A stretch of 64,000 nt of DNA from Chitinophaga horti (GTDB lineage Bacteria; Bacteroidota; Bacteroidia; Chitinophagales; Chitinophagaceae). Each line of letters opens with the position of its first letter. The first letter of the stretch is position 1. The notes under the pieces were generated by a model, which searched no databases, was not told where the DNA came from, and saw only the letters and a program-made list of their open reading frames with translations. Positions 24,954 to 33,691 of this stretch are shown piece after piece. Location: positions 5,828,001 through 5,892,000 of the forward strand of contig NZ_CP107006.1 in NCBI RefSeq assembly GCF_022867795.2, in the 5' to 3' direction. The position numbers and the translations under genes were made by a program.

Positions 24954-27900
24954 TTAGAAGTCAACTCCCATACCGAAGGCCCAAACCGGCTTCCCTTTAA
25001 AGAAGCGGATCATCGGCCAGCCGGCGTCTACACGCAGGTAATAACCCGCAATCGTCGTTCTCGCACCAAAACCGTAACCACCCACGAACGGTCCCAGGAA
25101 GCCTTCTTTCACCCTGGTAACTACACCATCGGGGCTATAGAAGTACGTATAGTTCGCGTCTTTAAACTTCAGCTTTTCGTACCACGCAGTACCGATGTCG
25201 ATGAACGAGGTGAACATAAAGTTGCGCAGGAACGCAGAGTTGATCGGCCTGTCGATGAGTGTCGTAAACACTGGCAGGCGCAACTCGGTATTAAGCAACA
25301 TCACGTTATTACCGTTCCTTGCATTCTGACGGTAACCGCGCATGTTATTGCTCAGCGTCTGGAACGCGTAGTTCGCATTGTAATTGATCGGGTTGTTACT
25401 GTTGATCTTCGGACTAAATTCATTGTCCGCGCCACCCAGGTAGTACAGGATCTTACGCCCGCCCCACGATACGTCCGCAGAGAAGCGGGTTGCCCATATG
25501 AAGTTGCGGAAGATCTTATGGTAGTGACGAATGTCCACCCCCATGTTGTATGTAAACTTGTTCTTCGCAGCGAACTCGTTCGATATGGCGCTGTAATCAC
25601 CATCGATCAATGAGTTTACATCGATATAAGCTTTATAACGGGTGCCGTTCCAGATGTTGATAGCCGGATTGATCGTATTGTCGTACACGTATTCGATACG
25701 CGCGAGGATGCTCTTATCCTCCACATCCGGTGTTTTAAGCGACAGTTCGTCATTAGCCAGCATCACCAGCCTGTCTGTACGCCAACCCACCTGCAAACGA
25801 ATGCTGCGCGCCTGGTCGAACGGATAACGCACTTCGCCCTGGTACAGGTTAGTCCTGATCTTGGCGGGGTAGTTAACACCATTCACGGTATCGCGCAGTG
25901 AGCCTTCGTCCACTTTGCGATAGTAAGTGAATTTATAGTCGAAGCGACGCTTCAGGTATGATGCGGAGATGAAGTACTCACTACCGTCAAGCGACGTTGG
26001 TATACGGAAACCACCATTAAATTTATAGTCTTCCATCAGGTCGCTCACACCGATGCGTATCATACCATTCACCGGGTCCGACAGGCGGATGGGACTGAAC
26101 GGTCCGCCCGTAAAAGGTTGGTAACGGGTAATCAGTACCGAGTTATCGATCTGCGCCACGAGGTAATCCGTGGAGAACTTCAGGCGGTAAGCCGATAGTT
26201 TGGCGCTTTTCAGCACCGGCGGTTCTTCCAGTACAGGCATGTCTGGTACGGAGGCTACATCGGGTGTGCTGGTGTCTTCCGGTTCGTTGCCGAACTCATT
26301 CTGGAAGAAGTTAGACTTGGGCGTCGTGTCCTGCTTTTCGAAGTAAAGCGGGATACCCATTGCGATACTGTCCGCCTTCATCTGCTGCGCGCGGAAGCGG
26401 GTAGGCCGTGCATTCACGTTACGTTTACGCAGGGTGATCGTATCTACTTTCAGCTTGAAGAGGCGTTTAAAGTTCGCGAGTCTCACCACTTCCGACACCT
26501 GGCCCTGGTCGCCGGCAGCCCGCGATTCCTGGATGCCATACTGGTAGTTGGTGATCGGGAATACGTAGGTCGAATCCTTCGTAATGGAAATGGCCATCAC
26601 CGTATCCGGCGCAGTAGAGCCATAAGCCTGCAGTGCGGAGTCCAGCTCCTCTGGATCAGGGTTGGTCAGCAATTCAGCACCCACCTGGTAAACGCTGTCG
26701 ACCCCCGCCCTTTCGGTACGGAAGAAGCCTGCATAACGGTTGGAGATACCGTTCGCATCGGATACGAACGTGAAGTGGGTGGTGTTATACTGCACCGGGA
26801 AGCGGGCATTGCCATACTTCAGATCAGTAAGTTGTGAAATCTGTTTTTCAGATGATTTGTTCCAGTTATCGATCAGGAACACATTGTAGCGGTCGTGCGG
26901 CAATACAGTATCTGCTGTACGCGCTTTCGCCGACGGACGGTTAGAGGAGTAGATAATACCACTTTTACCCGGGAAGGCCACAAACGACGGGTCCAGGTCG
27001 TCGTACACGTCATTGGTCACCTGCTCCGTTTTGAAGTTGGATGCGCTGTACGTGTAAATATCCGTATGCCCGTTTTTGATCGCCGAGAAGAGGAACGAGT
27101 TATCATGCTCCCAGAAAAACTTCATATCCACCACGCGGTCGAACATCGTAAGGTCCTGTATCACCTTGATCTTGGTGATCAGGTCATAGATCATGAGTTT
27201 AGACTTGCCTTCGTGCTCATAAGCTACCGCGAGCTTATTACCTTTCTGGTTCCAGGCCAGCAGCGGATAGTTCGGGTCCAGTTTGTTGGACATCATACGC
27301 ACCCCGCTTTTCAGGATCACTTTCGGTGTGCTGTAAATACCCACCTGAACCTGTACTTTGTATTTGCCGTTTTTGTATTCGATAGCGGCGTAAGAGTTGT
27401 TTTTCGGGTTGGCCGCAAAGCGGTAGTAATCAGCGTTAGAGGTGATTTCGCGTGCTACGATGCTTTGTCCACGCGTTACCTGGCGGCGGCGGCGGTTATC
27501 TTCCTGGTAGCGGCGGGTGTTGAAGACCATGAAATCCTTCATGGCCGCTTTGGGAGTCATCCTCAATACCTGCTCAAACCCTTTTTTCAATCCGCGGTTG
27601 ATGCGGGTAATATACATCAGGTAAGGCACCGCGTCCTTCCCAAATTTACTTTCTACATAATACCAGAACGCCTGCCCGGCCAGCAGCGGTTTTTCAAATG
27701 CGAGCTGGTTAAACGAACGATACCGGCCCGAAGCCAGTACCACCTTGAGTTCCTCGTCCAGCTGCGAATTCCAGTTCTCCGCCGCATAGGCGATAAATCC
27801 ATCTGTAAACCAGTTAGGGAAGTCGATCAGCACCGCGTTACCGGCAAACTCGCCGATATCCTCACCGAAAAGCAAGGTTTCCAGCATTACGCGGGCAATA

Positions 27901-28325
27901 CCCTGGCGGATTTGCCTGCGTAGGTTTTCGTGGTTGCCATCGAAATATACGAGCAGTTTATTACCTACGAGTTTGGTTACACCACCTGTATTTTGCCAGT
28001 CCACCCCAATGCCGATGTTGGATTGCTTCATCTCCCCGAAGCTGTTATACACGACAATGTTTACACGCTGGCGGAACGAAAACTCCATGAACTGCTCCAG
28101 CTGGGGCAGTTCTCTTTCTGCAGCCTGGGCTACATATTTACCCAGTTCCAGGCCATTCTGACTGAAATACGTATAGAAGTGGCGGGTAGTATAAAAACGC
28201 CATTTGAAGTTTTTATGCTGTACGCGGTTCTGTCCAAATTCTACTGTATTCGTCTGTGCTTTCAGTATCAGCGGGCCACATAGGATACCGGATAAAAATA
28301 ATAACCTGGTAATAAATCGGTTCAT
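24954..28325 (-). CDS. Large outer-membrane protein: peptidase-MA-like N-domain, TolB-like propeller, C-terminal barrel
   Basis: A 1123-residue exported protein. A signal peptide (about 1-23) is followed by a region of about 260 residues resembling the peptidase MA superfamily (FPNWFTDGFIAYAAENW), but with no HExxH, so it is probably not a protease. Residues of about 290-560 form TolB/WD40-like propeller repeats (for example NSFLFSAIKNGHTDIYTYS and SGIIYSSNRPSA). The C-terminal 400 residues look like a BamA/Omp85-type outer-membrane barrel ending in VWAFGMGVDF with a terminal Phe. Similar proteins are annotated as TolB-like translocation proteins in this phylum; function unknown. Confidence 0.78.
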   Translation of the reverse strand: MNRFITRLLFLSGILCGPLILKAQTNTVEFGQNRVQHKNFKWRFYTTRHFYTYFSQNGLELGKYVAQAAERELPQLEQFMEFSFRQRVNIVVYNSFGEMKQSNIGIGVDWQNTGGVTKLVGNKLLVYFDGNHENLRRQIRQGIARVMLETLLFGEDIGEFAGNAVLIDFPNWFTDGFIAYAAENWNSQLDEELKVVLASGRYRSFNQLAFEKPLLAGQAFWYYVESKFGKDAVPYLMYITRINRGLKKGFEQVLRMTPKAAMKDFMVFNTRRYQEDNRRRRQVTRGQSIVAREITSNADYYRFAANPKNNSYAAIEYKNGKYKVQVQVGIYSTPKVILKSGVRMMSNKLDPNYPLLAWNQKGNKLAVAYEHEGKSKLMIYDLITKIKVIQDLTMFDRVVDMKFFWEHDNSFLFSAIKNGHTDIYTYSASNFKTEQVTNDVYDDLDPSFVAFPGKSGIIYSSNRPSAKARTADTVLPHDRYNVFLIDNWNKSSEKQISQLTDLKYGNARFPVQYNTTHFTFVSDANGISNRYAGFFRTERAGVDSVYQVGAELLTNPDPEELDSALQAYGSTAPDTVMAISITKDSTYVFPITNYQYGIQESRAAGDQGQVSEVVRLANFKRLFKLKVDTITLRKRNVNARPTRFRAQQMKADSIAMGIPLYFEKQDTTPKSNFFQNEFGNEPEDTSTPDVASVPDMPVLEEPPVLKSAKLSAYRLKFSTDYLVAQIDNSVLITRYQPFTGGPFSPIRLSDPVNGMIRIGVSDLMEDYKFNGGFRIPTSLDGSEYFISASYLKRRFDYKFTYYRKVDEGSLRDTVNGVNYPAKIRTNLYQGEVRYPFDQARSIRLQVGWRTDRLVMLANDELSLKTPDVEDKSILARIEYVYDNTINPAINIWNGTRYKAYIDVNSLIDGDYSAISNEFAAKNKFTYNMGVDIRHYHKIFRNFIWATRFSADVSWGGRKILYYLGGADNEFSPKINSNNPINYNANYAFQTLSNNMRGYRQNARNGNNVMLLNTELRLPVFTTLIDRPINSAFLRNFMFTSFIDIGTAWYEKLKFKDANYTYFYSPDGVVTRVKEGFLGPFVGGYGFGARTTIAGYYLRVDAGWPMIRFFKGKPVWAFGMGVDF

Positions 28326-28380
28326 ACAGAAAGATTGATAATATTGTATCAGGAATAAAATTAGCTAAAAAACGGTAACA

Positions 28381-29022
28381 ATGATTGAAATCAAATATTT
28401 CACTTTTAATCCTTTCCAGGAAAATACTTACCTGCTTATAAACGATAAAAACGACTGTATCATTATAGACCCGGGCTGTTATTTTGAGAATGAGCGCACA
28501 GAACTACAGGATTATATCGCCAACCGTGGGTTAAAGGTTGCCCGGCTGCTGAATACACATTGCCACATTGATCATATTTTGGGAAATACCCTGGTCGCCC
28601 GTACCTACAACGTAGGCCTCGAGATTCATGCCGCCGACCAGGTGGTGCTGGACCGCTCGCCGCAGGTAGGCGCCATGTACAACATTCCGTTCGAACCCTC
28701 TGTGATGCCATCGGCTTACCTGGAGGACGGCGACCGGATCAGGTTCGGGGATGACGAGCTGGAAGTACTGTTTACGCCCGGTCATGCACCGGGGCACGTA
28801 GTGTTTTACTGCGCTGCACAACAGTTTGTGATCGGGGGAGATGTACTATTTTACCAGAGCATCGGCCGCACCGACCTTCCCGGTTGCGACCACGAAGCGC
28901 TGCTAAGGTCCATCCGTACCAGGCTCTTTACCCTGCCGGATGAGGTCAAAGTATACCCGGGGCACGGTCCGGCGACGACTATCGGGTATGAGAAAGTGAA
29001 TAATCCGTTTTTGAAGGATTAA
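28381..29022 (+). CDS. Metallo-beta-lactamase-fold hydrolase (glyoxalase II-like)
   Basis: A 213-residue cytoplasmic metallohydrolase. The metal-binding motif THCHIDH (H60, H62, D64, H65) is intact, followed by TPGHAPGHV, GGDVLF and PGHGPATT, which supply the remaining His/Asp ligands. The family includes glyoxalase II (hydroxyacylglutathione hydrolase) and related thioesterases. Bacteroidota generally lack glutathione, so the substrate could be a different thioester. It is divergent from the large outer-membrane gene and is followed by a degenerate tandem repeat. Confidence 0.92.
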   Translation: MIEIKYFTFNPFQENTYLLINDKNDCIIIDPGCYFENERTELQDYIANRGLKVARLLNTHCHIDHILGNTLVARTYNVGLEIHAADQVVLDRSPQVGAMYNIPFEPSVMPSAYLEDGDRIRFGDDELEVLFTPGHAPGHVVFYCAAQQFVIGGDVLFYQSIGRTDLPGCDHEALLRSIRTRLFTLPDEVKVYPGHGPATTIGYEKVNNPFLKD

Positions 29023-29067
29023 ACGTGAACGGAGGGGTATGCGCTACCGGGAGTGGTGGTGTATACG

Positions 29068-29200
29068 CCTTACAACCGTTGGCTGCCCTCTTGTCCGGGT
29101 AGTAAAACCTTATAACCGTGATCGCAGCGTCCTTGTCAGGTAGCGAAACCTTACAACAGTGCATTGTGAACCTCTTGTCCGAGGTATAACTTACAAACGT
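29068..29200. repeat. Degenerate 40-bp tandem repeat
   Basis: Four units begin at 29068, 29108, 29149 and 29189 (spacing 40, 41, 40), each opening with a variant of CCTTACAACCGT and, in the first three, containing a CTTGTC loop between short complementary arms (for example ACCTC/GAGGT at 29170-29185). It fills the convergent spacer between the hydrolase gene and the flippase gene. No coding character. Confidence 0.65.
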
Positions 29201-29236
29201 GCATTACTACCTCCGGGAGTTGCAGCCCCAATACCA

Positions 29237-30748
29237 CTATCCCTTCCGCCTCGCCAGGTTCATCAACCCAACTTTTTCCCGCTTCCACACCAGCGCCACG
29301 TAAATCATCAGCCCCGCCGCACCACAAGCTAACTTCAACATCACCGATTCCAGCGCCGCGGTGCCGAAATAGTAAGCCACGTAAATACCCACCGCCAGCA
29401 AAATGTAGCTGCCAATAGCCTTCACGTTATACGGCACGTAATAATACCGCTGCCCCATGAAGTACGTAATCACCGTCATCACCAGGTAACAGGCCAGGGT
29501 TGCCGAGGCGCTGCCCACGAAGCCGATCTTCGGGATCAGCCAAACGTTCAGCACGACAGTGATCACCGCGCCAATAACGGTTACGTATGAACCCAAAAGG
29601 GTTTTGTTCGTCAGTTTATACCAAATGGTGAGATTGTAGTAAATGCCCAGGCACACGTACCCGAAGGCCAGCAGCGGGATCACCGGCAAACCAGCCAGGT
29701 ATTCCGGGTGGCCGCGGCTATCTACCAGGAAGTTGATCCAGATGGTATCAGCAAATAATACCACGAACAGGAACACCGCCAGGCAAATGATGGTAAAAAA
29801 GTACATCACCTTGGCATATACCTTAGGCGCGTCGCCTTTATTGGCCTCGTTAAAGAAGAACGGCTCGGCACCCATGCGGAATATTTGTATAAAGATGTTA
29901 ATGAGCGCCGCGATCCGGTAGCTGGCACTGTATACGCCCACCATCGATTTATTCATCTCCTCATCGTAAGGCAGCAATTTGCCCAGCAGCGCACGGTCGA
30001 GGGTCTCGTTCACCATGCCGGCGAGTCCCACCACCACGAGCGGCAGCGAGTACACCATCATCTGCTTCCACAGCGCACTGTTAAATTTCGGACGGAACTG
30101 GGCCAGCTCCTTAAACAACATCAGCAACGTGGCCACGCTGGCAATGAGGTTCGACAGGAAGGCGTATCCCACCTGGGAAATATTTGGATTATAGATAGTA
30201 AGGAAAACGCTGTCCGGGTGATGTTGCTGCAACCACGGACAAAGCCCCACGAAATACAGGGTGCACACCACCGTGATCACGATATTGGTAAACTTGATGA
30301 GCGCGTACTTCATCGGTTTACCTTCCTTACGCAGTTTGGCGAAAGGAATAGTGGCGATCGCGTCCAGGCCGATGATGAAGGCGAAACAGATCACATATTC
30401 GGGATGCGCGCCCAGTCCCATGAAGTTGGCGATCCAGTCGGCAGCCAGTATCATGGCGGCGCTAAACAACACGGAGGTGCCGATCAGCGAGCTGAGTGTA
30501 GTCGAGTACAGGTCATTCTTATACTCGTCCATCTGGGCAAACCGGAAGTATGAGGTTTCGGTGCCGTAGGTAAATATGACGTTGAGAAAGGTAGCGTAAG
30601 CGTATACCAGGGCGTAATCCCCGAAGTCGGACGAGCTGTTAAACAGGTAAGTGAGGCCAAAGGCAATCAATACGTTCAAAAAGCGGCCAAGGATAGTAGG
30701 TACGCCGTAAATGAGGGTTTGTCCCGCAAGTTTCTTAATACTGCTCAA
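29237..30748 (-). CDS. Polysaccharide flippase (Wzx/MOP superfamily)
   Basis: A 503-residue integral membrane protein with about 14 hydrophobic segments and the N-terminal KLAGQTLIYGVPTILGRFLN pattern of Wzx-type oligosaccharide flippases. It would move lipid-linked oligosaccharides across the inner membrane for O-antigen, capsule or exopolysaccharide. No glycosyltransferase cluster surrounds it, so it acts with genes elsewhere. A -7 box TATTTTTG lies on the minus strand at 30765-30772. Confidence 0.9.
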   Translation of the reverse strand: MSSIKKLAGQTLIYGVPTILGRFLNVLIAFGLTYLFNSSSDFGDYALVYAYATFLNVIFTYGTETSYFRFAQMDEYKNDLYSTTLSSLIGTSVLFSAAMILAADWIANFMGLGAHPEYVICFAFIIGLDAIATIPFAKLRKEGKPMKYALIKFTNIVITVVCTLYFVGLCPWLQQHHPDSVFLTIYNPNISQVGYAFLSNLIASVATLLMLFKELAQFRPKFNSALWKQMMVYSLPLVVVGLAGMVNETLDRALLGKLLPYDEEMNKSMVGVYSASYRIAALINIFIQIFRMGAEPFFFNEANKGDAPKVYAKVMYFFTIICLAVFLFVVLFADTIWINFLVDSRGHPEYLAGLPVIPLLAFGYVCLGIYYNLTIWYKLTNKTLLGSYVTVIGAVITVVLNVWLIPKIGFVGSASATLACYLVMTVITYFMGQRYYYVPYNVKAIGSYILLAVGIYVAYYFGTAALESVMLKLACGAAGLMIYVALVWKREKVGLMNLARRKG

Positions 30749-30764
30749 CGAAAATAAGTTTGAA

Positions 30765-30772
30765 CAAAAATA
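30765..30772 (-). promoter_or_regulatory. -7 promoter box of the flippase gene
   Basis: Reading the minus strand, TATTTTTG matches TAnnTTTG and lies 16 bp upstream of the ATG at 30748. No -33 TTTG at normal spacing. Confidence 0.35.
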
Positions 30773-30806
30773 GAATTAATCCGGATAGATGGAAGTCCGG
30801 CGCCGA

Positions 30807-31211
30807 TCAATACTGATCGCCGCGCCGGTTTTGTTTCTTTTCAGACAGGCGTTTTTTCAGTTGGATGCGTTTTTCTTTTACCGCCGCACTGGGTTTGGTG
30901 GCAACGCGTTTTTTCCTGACTGTCAGCGCCTGATTAATAAGCCGGTTAATCTTCTTAATGGCTTCGATTTTGTTGCCCAGTTGGGTGCGCTCGGTCTGGG
31001 ACTTCACCATGAGCAGGCCATCGCTGTTAATCTTATTGGCCAGCTTGTCCTTCAACAGCGCCTTTTGCTCCACGCCCAGGCGGAGGGAGGCCAGTATGTT
31101 AAAGTAAGCCTCCACCATGGTTTCGACCTTGTTCACGTTCTGTCCGCCTTTGCCCCCGCTACGCGCCGTCTTAAAAGTCAGCTCGGGGGTGATGTCGATA
31201 TGTTGGTTCAT
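30807..31211 (-). CDS. arfB: Alternative ribosome-rescue factor ArfB (peptidyl-tRNA hydrolase)
   Basis: A 134-residue cytoplasmic protein that releases peptides from ribosomes stalled without a stop codon. The catalytic GGQ is at 22-24 in RSGGKGGQNVNKVET, and a basic, Lys/Arg-rich C-terminal tail that inserts into the mRNA channel is present (KKRLSEKKQNRRGDQY). The length matches the family. The start at 31211 is chosen because it gives the normal MNQHIDI N-terminus; the open frame extends further upstream only as an artefact running antisense through dtd. It is divergent from dtd with 33 bp between the start codons. Confidence 0.93.
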   Translation of the reverse strand: MNQHIDITPELTFKTARSGGKGGQNVNKVETMVEAYFNILASLRLGVEQKALLKDKLANKINSDGLLMVKSQTERTQLGNKIEAIKKINRLINQALTVRKKRVATKPSAAVKEKRIQLKKRLSEKKQNRRGDQY

Positions 31212-31229
31212 AAAACTATCTTTATCCGG

Positions 31230-31237
31230 CAAAAATA
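31230..31237 (-). promoter_or_regulatory. -7 promoter box of arfB
   Basis: TATTTTTG on the minus strand (TAnnTTTG) lies in the 33-bp divergent spacer. The predicted leader is about a dozen nucleotides, and any -33 element would lie inside the dtd reading frame. Confidence 0.4.
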
Positions 31238-31244
31238 AACATTT

Positions 31245-31697
31245 ATGAGAGCAGTGATTCAACGGGTTACACATGCGTCGGTTGTTATTGGGGGAAAGGA
31301 GAAGTCGGCCATCGGTCAGGGATTGCTGGTGCTGCTCGGCATCGAAGACGCCGACGCCCAGGAAGACGTCGATTGGCTGAGCAACAAAATCGTGAACCTG
31401 CGGGTGTTTGCAGACGAGGCCGGGGTCATGAACCGGAGCGTGAAAGAAGTGAACGGCGAGGTGCTGCTCGTCAGCCAGTTTACCCTGCACGCCGCCACGA
31501 AAAAAGGCAACCGCCCCTCTTATCTGCGCGCCAGCAAGCCGGAAATCGCCATCCCCCTGTATGAAAAAACGATCGCCCGCCTGGAGGCCGACCTCGGTAA
31601 AGCCATCGGTACGGGCACGTTTGGGTCCGATATGCAGGTGTCGCTGCTCAACGACGGTCCGGTAACCATCATCATCGACACAAAAAATAAGGAGTAG
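31245..31697 (+). CDS. dtd: D-aminoacyl-tRNA deacylase
   Basis: A 150-residue cytoplasmic proofreading enzyme that hydrolyses D-aminoacyl-tRNA (and Gly-tRNA-Ala). It has the family start MRAVIQRV, the SQFTLHA motif and the GNRPSY region (Gly-cisPro pocket equivalent), and the C-terminal NDGPVTIIIDT. Length is normal. It is divergent from arfB, so two translation quality-control genes share one spacer. A nucleotide pyrophosphohydrolase gene, often adjacent to dtd in this phylum, lies two genes downstream. Confidence 0.96.
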   Translation: MRAVIQRVTHASVVIGGKEKSAIGQGLLVLLGIEDADAQEDVDWLSNKIVNLRVFADEAGVMNRSVKEVNGEVLLVSQFTLHAATKKGNRPSYLRASKPEIAIPLYEKTIARLEADLGKAIGTGTFGSDMQVSLLNDGPVTIIIDTKNKE

Positions 31698-31776
31698 CTG
31701 TAACCTTTCGCCGTACAGCACCGATATACATACAGCGGCGCACGCAGCGCTCCTCCCGTAAACCAAAGTTCTTCTT

Positions 31777-32229
31777 ATGCGCAAACTTCCCGTTATACTT
31801 GCCCTTGGCGTACTGTCCCTGGCCGCCTGCGACCGCGATAAAGATTATCCCGGCGACGGCGCTTGCCCCACCGATCTTTGGCCTTACAAAGTGGTGCTCA
31901 CCGGCGCGGATGGCAAAAACCTGGTGTATGGCCCGGATGCCAAATTCTCGCCGGATAGCGTTAACATTAACAATGCGTTAAGCAGTTATCATAAAGTAGG
32001 CGTGCGCACACTGGGAGATAGTCCGTTCGTGACCATCCCGCAGGTAAGAATGCCAAAAAATATCTTTAGTGTTTCGGTAACGCGTAACGGTAAGGCTACC
32101 GTGCATGTGGTATCGTTCGAACTCACCAGCCCGATGAATTGTTACGGCCGGGTGAAGAAGATCACTGTAGAAGGCGGCTCGGCCTGCGTAGACTGCAAGC
32201 CTTATCCCACTATCAAATTGCCTTACTAA
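31777..32229 (+). CDS. Small lipoprotein of unknown function with cysteine pairs
   Basis: A 150-residue exported protein. The signal peptide ends in a lipobox (LSLAAC, C18). The mature chain is beta-rich and has further cysteines, including a C-terminal pair spaced CVDC, that could form disulfides. No domain is recognised. It lies between dtd and the MazG-like gene in the same direction, with 79- and 85-bp gaps, so it may or may not be cotranscribed. Confidence 0.7.
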   Translation: MRKLPVILALGVLSLAACDRDKDYPGDGACPTDLWPYKVVLTGADGKNLVYGPDAKFSPDSVNINNALSSYHKVGVRTLGDSPFVTIPQVRMPKNIFSVSVTRNGKATVHVVSFELTSPMNCYGRVKKITVEGGSACVDCKPYPTIKLPY

Positions 32230-32314
32230 CAACAGCAATATCTTTACTTAAACCGCCGGGCCCGCGCTGTGGAGGTTTTTCTTTTATCTTTATCCGCACT
32301 AAACAGCGGAAAAG

Positions 32315-32641
32315 ATGACGATCAAAGAAGCCCAGGAGCGGGTAGACGCCTGGATCAATACCACCGGCGTACGGTACTTTTCAGAACTCACGAACATGGC
32401 TATCCTTACAGAAGAAGTGGGAGAGGTGGCCCGTATCATTTCGCGCCAATACGGCGATCAATCCTTTAAAGAATCGGATAAAAATAAAGACCTGGCCGAT
32501 GAGCTGGCGGACGTGCTGTGGGTAGTACTTTGCCTTAGTAATCAGACAGGTATAGATCTCACCACCGCCCTGGAAAAGAATTTCGATAAGAAGAATATTC
32601 GTGATGCCAACCGTCACCGCGACAATGAAAAGCTGAAGTAA
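32315..32641 (+). CDS. MazG-like nucleotide pyrophosphohydrolase
   Basis: A 108-residue all-alpha NTP pyrophosphatase. The metal-binding motif is present as EEVGEVARII (EExxE) followed by DLADELADVLWVVLCL (ExxD). Members hydrolyse non-canonical NTPs in the cytoplasm. It follows dtd by one gene and precedes the YihY gene by 28 bp. Confidence 0.9.
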   Translation: MTIKEAQERVDAWINTTGVRYFSELTNMAILTEEVGEVARIISRQYGDQSFKESDKNKDLADELADVLWVVLCLSNQTGIDLTTALEKNFDKKNIRDANRHRDNEKLK

Positions 32642-32669
32642 ACGGCACGCGCCTTGATACGCTTCGGTT

Positions 32670-33620
32670 ATGAAGCAGCGAACCAATCTTAAATTCTACT
32701 GGCAGGTCCTGAAGCAGGCGGCAACCGATTTTATGGGAGACAAGGTGCTAAAGATGAGCGCCGCCCTGGCGTATTATACGGTATTTTCTATCGCGCCGAT
32801 GATGATCATCGTGATCTTCCTTTGCGATATTTTCCTGGGCCGCGAAGCCATAGAAGGCAAGTTGTTCAACGAAATACAAGGCATGGTAGGGCCGGAAGCC
32901 GCTGCGCAGATTCAGCAAATGATCAGCAACGCCTGGCTCTCCGAGAATGTTAGCTGGGCCACGATCATCGGTTTCGTGACACTTATTGTTGGTGCCACCG
33001 GTGTGTTTGGCGAAATACAGGACTCGATCAACACGATTTGGCGCCTCAAAGCCAAGCCCAAGAAAGGTTTCCTGAAGATTATCATTAACAGGCTGTTGTC
33101 TTTCTCACTGGTCATCAGTCTTGGCTTCATCCTGCTGGTGTCGCTGGCACTTAACACGCTTATGGAAGTGATGAGCGCCCAGTTGTTCTCTTTCTTCCCC
33201 GAAGCAGAAGTGGTCATCATCTACATCGCTAATATCGTCATCACGCTTATTGTGATTTCTCTTCTTTTTGCTATCATCTTCAAAGTACTCCCCGACGCTA
33301 AAATTCAATGGAAGCACGTGCTGGTAGGCGCTGTAGCCACCGCCGTGCTGTTTATGCTCGGTAAGTTCGCGATCGGATTTTACCTGGGTACGTCCAAGGT
33401 AGGTTCTACTTATGGTGCTGCCGGTTCTATCGTAATCATCCTGCTTTGGGTGTATTATTCCTCCGCCATCCTCTATTTTGGGGCAGAATTTACCCGGTCA
33501 TGGGTAGAGAAAAAGGGTTGCGAGATAGAGCCGAACGACTACGCCATTTGGGTAAGGCAGGTAGAAGTGGCTTCCGAAGGCGTGATGGACGAAAAGAAAA
33601 CTGCCGCGCGTAAGGTCTGA
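32670..33620 (+). CDS. YihY/BrkB family inner-membrane protein
   Basis: A 316-residue protein with about six membrane helices and the family motifs KMSAALAYYTVFSIAPMMII and the C-terminal YGAAGSIVIILLWVYYSSAILYFGAEFTR segment (quoted in part). It was once misannotated as RNase BN; the real function, probably in transport or envelope, is unsettled. The cytoplasmic C-terminal tail is charged. Confidence 0.9.
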   Translation: MKQRTNLKFYWQVLKQAATDFMGDKVLKMSAALAYYTVFSIAPMMIIVIFLCDIFLGREAIEGKLFNEIQGMVGPEAAAQIQQMISNAWLSENVSWATIIGFVTLIVGATGVFGEIQDSINTIWRLKAKPKKGFLKIIINRLLSFSLVISLGFILLVSLALNTLMEVMSAQLFSFFPEAEVVIIYIANIVITLIVISLLFAIIFKVLPDAKIQWKHVLVGAVATAVLFMLGKFAIGFYLGTSKVGSTYGAAGSIVIILLWVYYSSAILYFGAEFTRSWVEKKGCEIEPNDYAIWVRQVEVASEGVMDEKKTAARKV

Positions 33621-33677
33621 TCCTTCGGCTTAAACATAAGGTAAAATAAATCGATGCGTACTTTCGAATTTGGAATT

Positions 33678-33685
33678 TATATTTG
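33678..33685 (+). promoter_or_regulatory. -7 promoter box of glyS
   Basis: TATATTTG matches TAnnTTTG and ends only 6 bp before the ATG at 33692, so the transcript would be leaderless or nearly so. It overlaps the in-frame TTG at 33683, which rules that out as a start. Confidence 0.45.
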
Positions 33686-33691
33686 CGCAAT

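Noticed and set aside
29068..29200. CRISPR array
   Set aside because: Repeat is degenerate along its whole unit and lacks a constant repeat/variable spacer pattern.
31212..31784. Long N-terminal extension of arfB
   Set aside because: It is antisense to dtd and has no family similarity; the ATG at 31211 gives the normal protein.
33683..33691. TTG start three codons upstream for glyS
   Set aside because: It lies inside the TATATTTG promoter box; the ATG at 33692 matches family N-termini.
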